DNA of 64,000 nt, taken from Xestospongia muta (Eukaryota; Porifera; Demospongiae; Haplosclerida; Petrosiidae). The stretch spans positions 5,585,876 through 5,649,875 of the forward strand of contig OY848918.1 in NCBI GenBank assembly GCA_963693285.1. The letters run 5' to 3'. The notes beneath the pieces were generated by a model. The model was not told the DNA's origin. It saw nothing but the letters and a program-made list of their open reading frames with translations, and ran no database searches. Position numbers and translations under genes: made by a program. Below, one piece after another: positions 63,301-64,000 of this stretch; within the stretch, counting starts at the first letter, position 1; every line of letters begins with the position of its first letter.

Positions 63301-63958
63301 TTTTATGATTTGTTACTGATGTATTAGACAATTGATTCAATACTAACTCCTAAGTGATACTACTTACTGTATTGTATAATATGTCGTGTAACACAATGTT
63401 AACTCAATATTGATACTATAGTATTACAATAGAAACTAATATGATGTTTCACTTTAGCCTTTATTGGTGTACAAGACAGTCTCTATTGTCCATTCTCATT
63501 GAACTCCACCTGCCACTGGAACTTAGAAAATGGTGCACTTAACTTGGCAGCTTCAGCTATCTCACCAAGACCCACCACTGATGCTTCAGGAAGCTCTTCA
63601 GGAGTCTATGTAATGGGTACTACCACCGTCAACTTAGAAACTCTTCCATTGTTGAGATTTCCAAGTATTAACTATATATGTGGCTTTTCTTTCTACTATC
63701 AAGTCAACAACAATATCAGACTGAGACTGGCATCACAACATGAGAATGAGTCCTTAATATGGGCAAGTCCCATCGGAGATACCACGGATTGGACCTACGT
63801 TGAAGTTCCATTTGGAGGGTTCCCTATCGGTCTCAGTACTGAGTCCTTAGAGTTCTCAATGGAAGTCATTGGAACTCCCTCTGTGTTATCATTTGCAGCT
63901 GTTGATGACGTCTCTCTGTATTTTTGTTTACCTTGCAATTTTACATCACTAAATAAAG
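58159..63958 (+). CDS. MAM-cadherin-Ig-FN3 adhesion protein, 3' part outside window
   Basis: Thirteen exons join in phase and continue past the window: 58159-58225, 58756-58917, 59031-59534, 59586-59701, 59805-60006, 60167-60282, 60349-60526, 60578-60619, 60695-60833, 61009-61322, 61428-62033, 63005-63289, 63458-63958, about 1077 residues so far. In order: signal peptide (LLTLFFVVAAVLHSS); MAM domain (CTFEMTGDLCGWEE to LALDNIQLTFGLPC); two weak cadherin-like repeats; a clear cadherin repeat (LDATDQDKGSDGKLSYAI, KVTVSDEGTPSMSDVS); an Ig domain with Cys pair (VTLQCNF, IYTCNI); two FN3 domains (SPVSGYYVRL, GLNPGLNYTAVV); and a second MAM-like domain (STCHWNLENG to AVDDVSLYFCLPC). Many N-glycosylation sites are present. 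Receptor tyrosine kinase or phosphatase ectodomains and sponge adhesion proteins use such modules; the missing 3' end would decide. Introns 60527-60577 and 60620-60694 keep the frame open and are less certain. Confidence 0.85.
60319..60346. repeat. (CT)n at a splice acceptor
   Basis: A run of CT ends directly at the CCAG acceptor of the exon starting at 60349. Confidence 0.9.
62095..62285. repeat. about 30-bp tandem repeat (intronic)
   Basis: About six copies of a unit containing ATATCACTGAGATCACATCA lie in the 62034-63004 intron of the adhesion gene. Confidence 0.9.
62601..62910. repeat. 30-bp satellite, about ten copies
   Basis: The unit CTCACTAGTTACACTTAATT plus CATGATAACC is repeated about ten times with very few differences (CATG or CACG, one TTAG). 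Since 30 is a multiple of three, a long minus-strand frame (a ten-residue repeat) results, but the array sits in an intron of the adhesion gene. Confidence 0.95.
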
Positions 63959-64000
63959 GTTTGTAATTGTCTATCTCTCTATCAGCTGTCTCTCTACTCA

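Overview
This is AT-rich eukaryotic DNA carrying intron-rich animal genes. GT-AG introns are mostly 40-150 bp, and the shortest well-supported one is 39 bp. Animal haem peroxidases, Ig, FN3, MAM and cadherin domains, a Death fold and WASH-complex, MASK-family and TTC3-family genes all point to an early-branching metazoan. A demosponge such as Amphimedon is my best guess from gene content and compactness; this is inference, as no database was searched.

Layout. (1) 1-12 kb is an accessory region built from duplicated, inverted and partly decayed exons. It holds two divergent paralogous genes for small signal-peptide/transmembrane proteins (1566-2298 minus, 7121-8399 plus), loose exons including a Death-like domain (3661-3844), and two copies of a longer block (about 4560-6700 and 9718-11060). 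(2) 12.6-28.3 kb plus is a 21-exon WASHC2/FAM21 gene, the large scaffold subunit of the WASH complex. A complete secreted haem peroxidase gene (23458-26406) lies in its 6.7 kb intron on the same strand, beside a repeat cluster. (3) 28.5-32.5 kb minus is a two-Ig-domain peroxidase (peroxidasin-like), convergent with WASHC2. (4) 35.0-45.3 kb minus is a 22-exon ANKHD1/ANKRD17 (MASK) homologue with 17 ankyrin repeats, one KH domain and, unexpectedly, a SAM domain. (5) 45.7-46.7 kb plus is single-exon MRPL37 (mL37), divergent from MASK and followed 150 bp later by LIPT1 (lipoyltransferase). (6) 48.6-57.9 kb minus is a 37-exon TTC3-type E3 ubiquitin ligase with TPR-like helices, a zinc-binding segment, coiled coil and C-terminal RING-H2. 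(7) From 58.16 kb plus, running off the window, is a secreted or membrane adhesion protein with MAM, cadherin, Ig, FN3, FN3 and MAM domains.

Exon models were joined by hand from splice sites, reading-frame phase and family alignment from memory. In every multi-exon model except where stated, all exon phases agree. The two peroxidases and the adhesion protein are extracellular-matrix or surface genes. WASHC2 acts on endosomes, TTC3 in ubiquitylation, MASK in RNA and signalling scaffolds, and MRPL37 and LIPT1 in mitochondria. Neighbouring genes are tightly packed (190-380 bp between several), so shared divergent promoters and overlapping 3' ends are likely. The strongest leads are the ANK-KH-SAM architecture, the nested single-exon peroxidase, the poly-proline leader on WASHC2 and its young LF-motif repeats.
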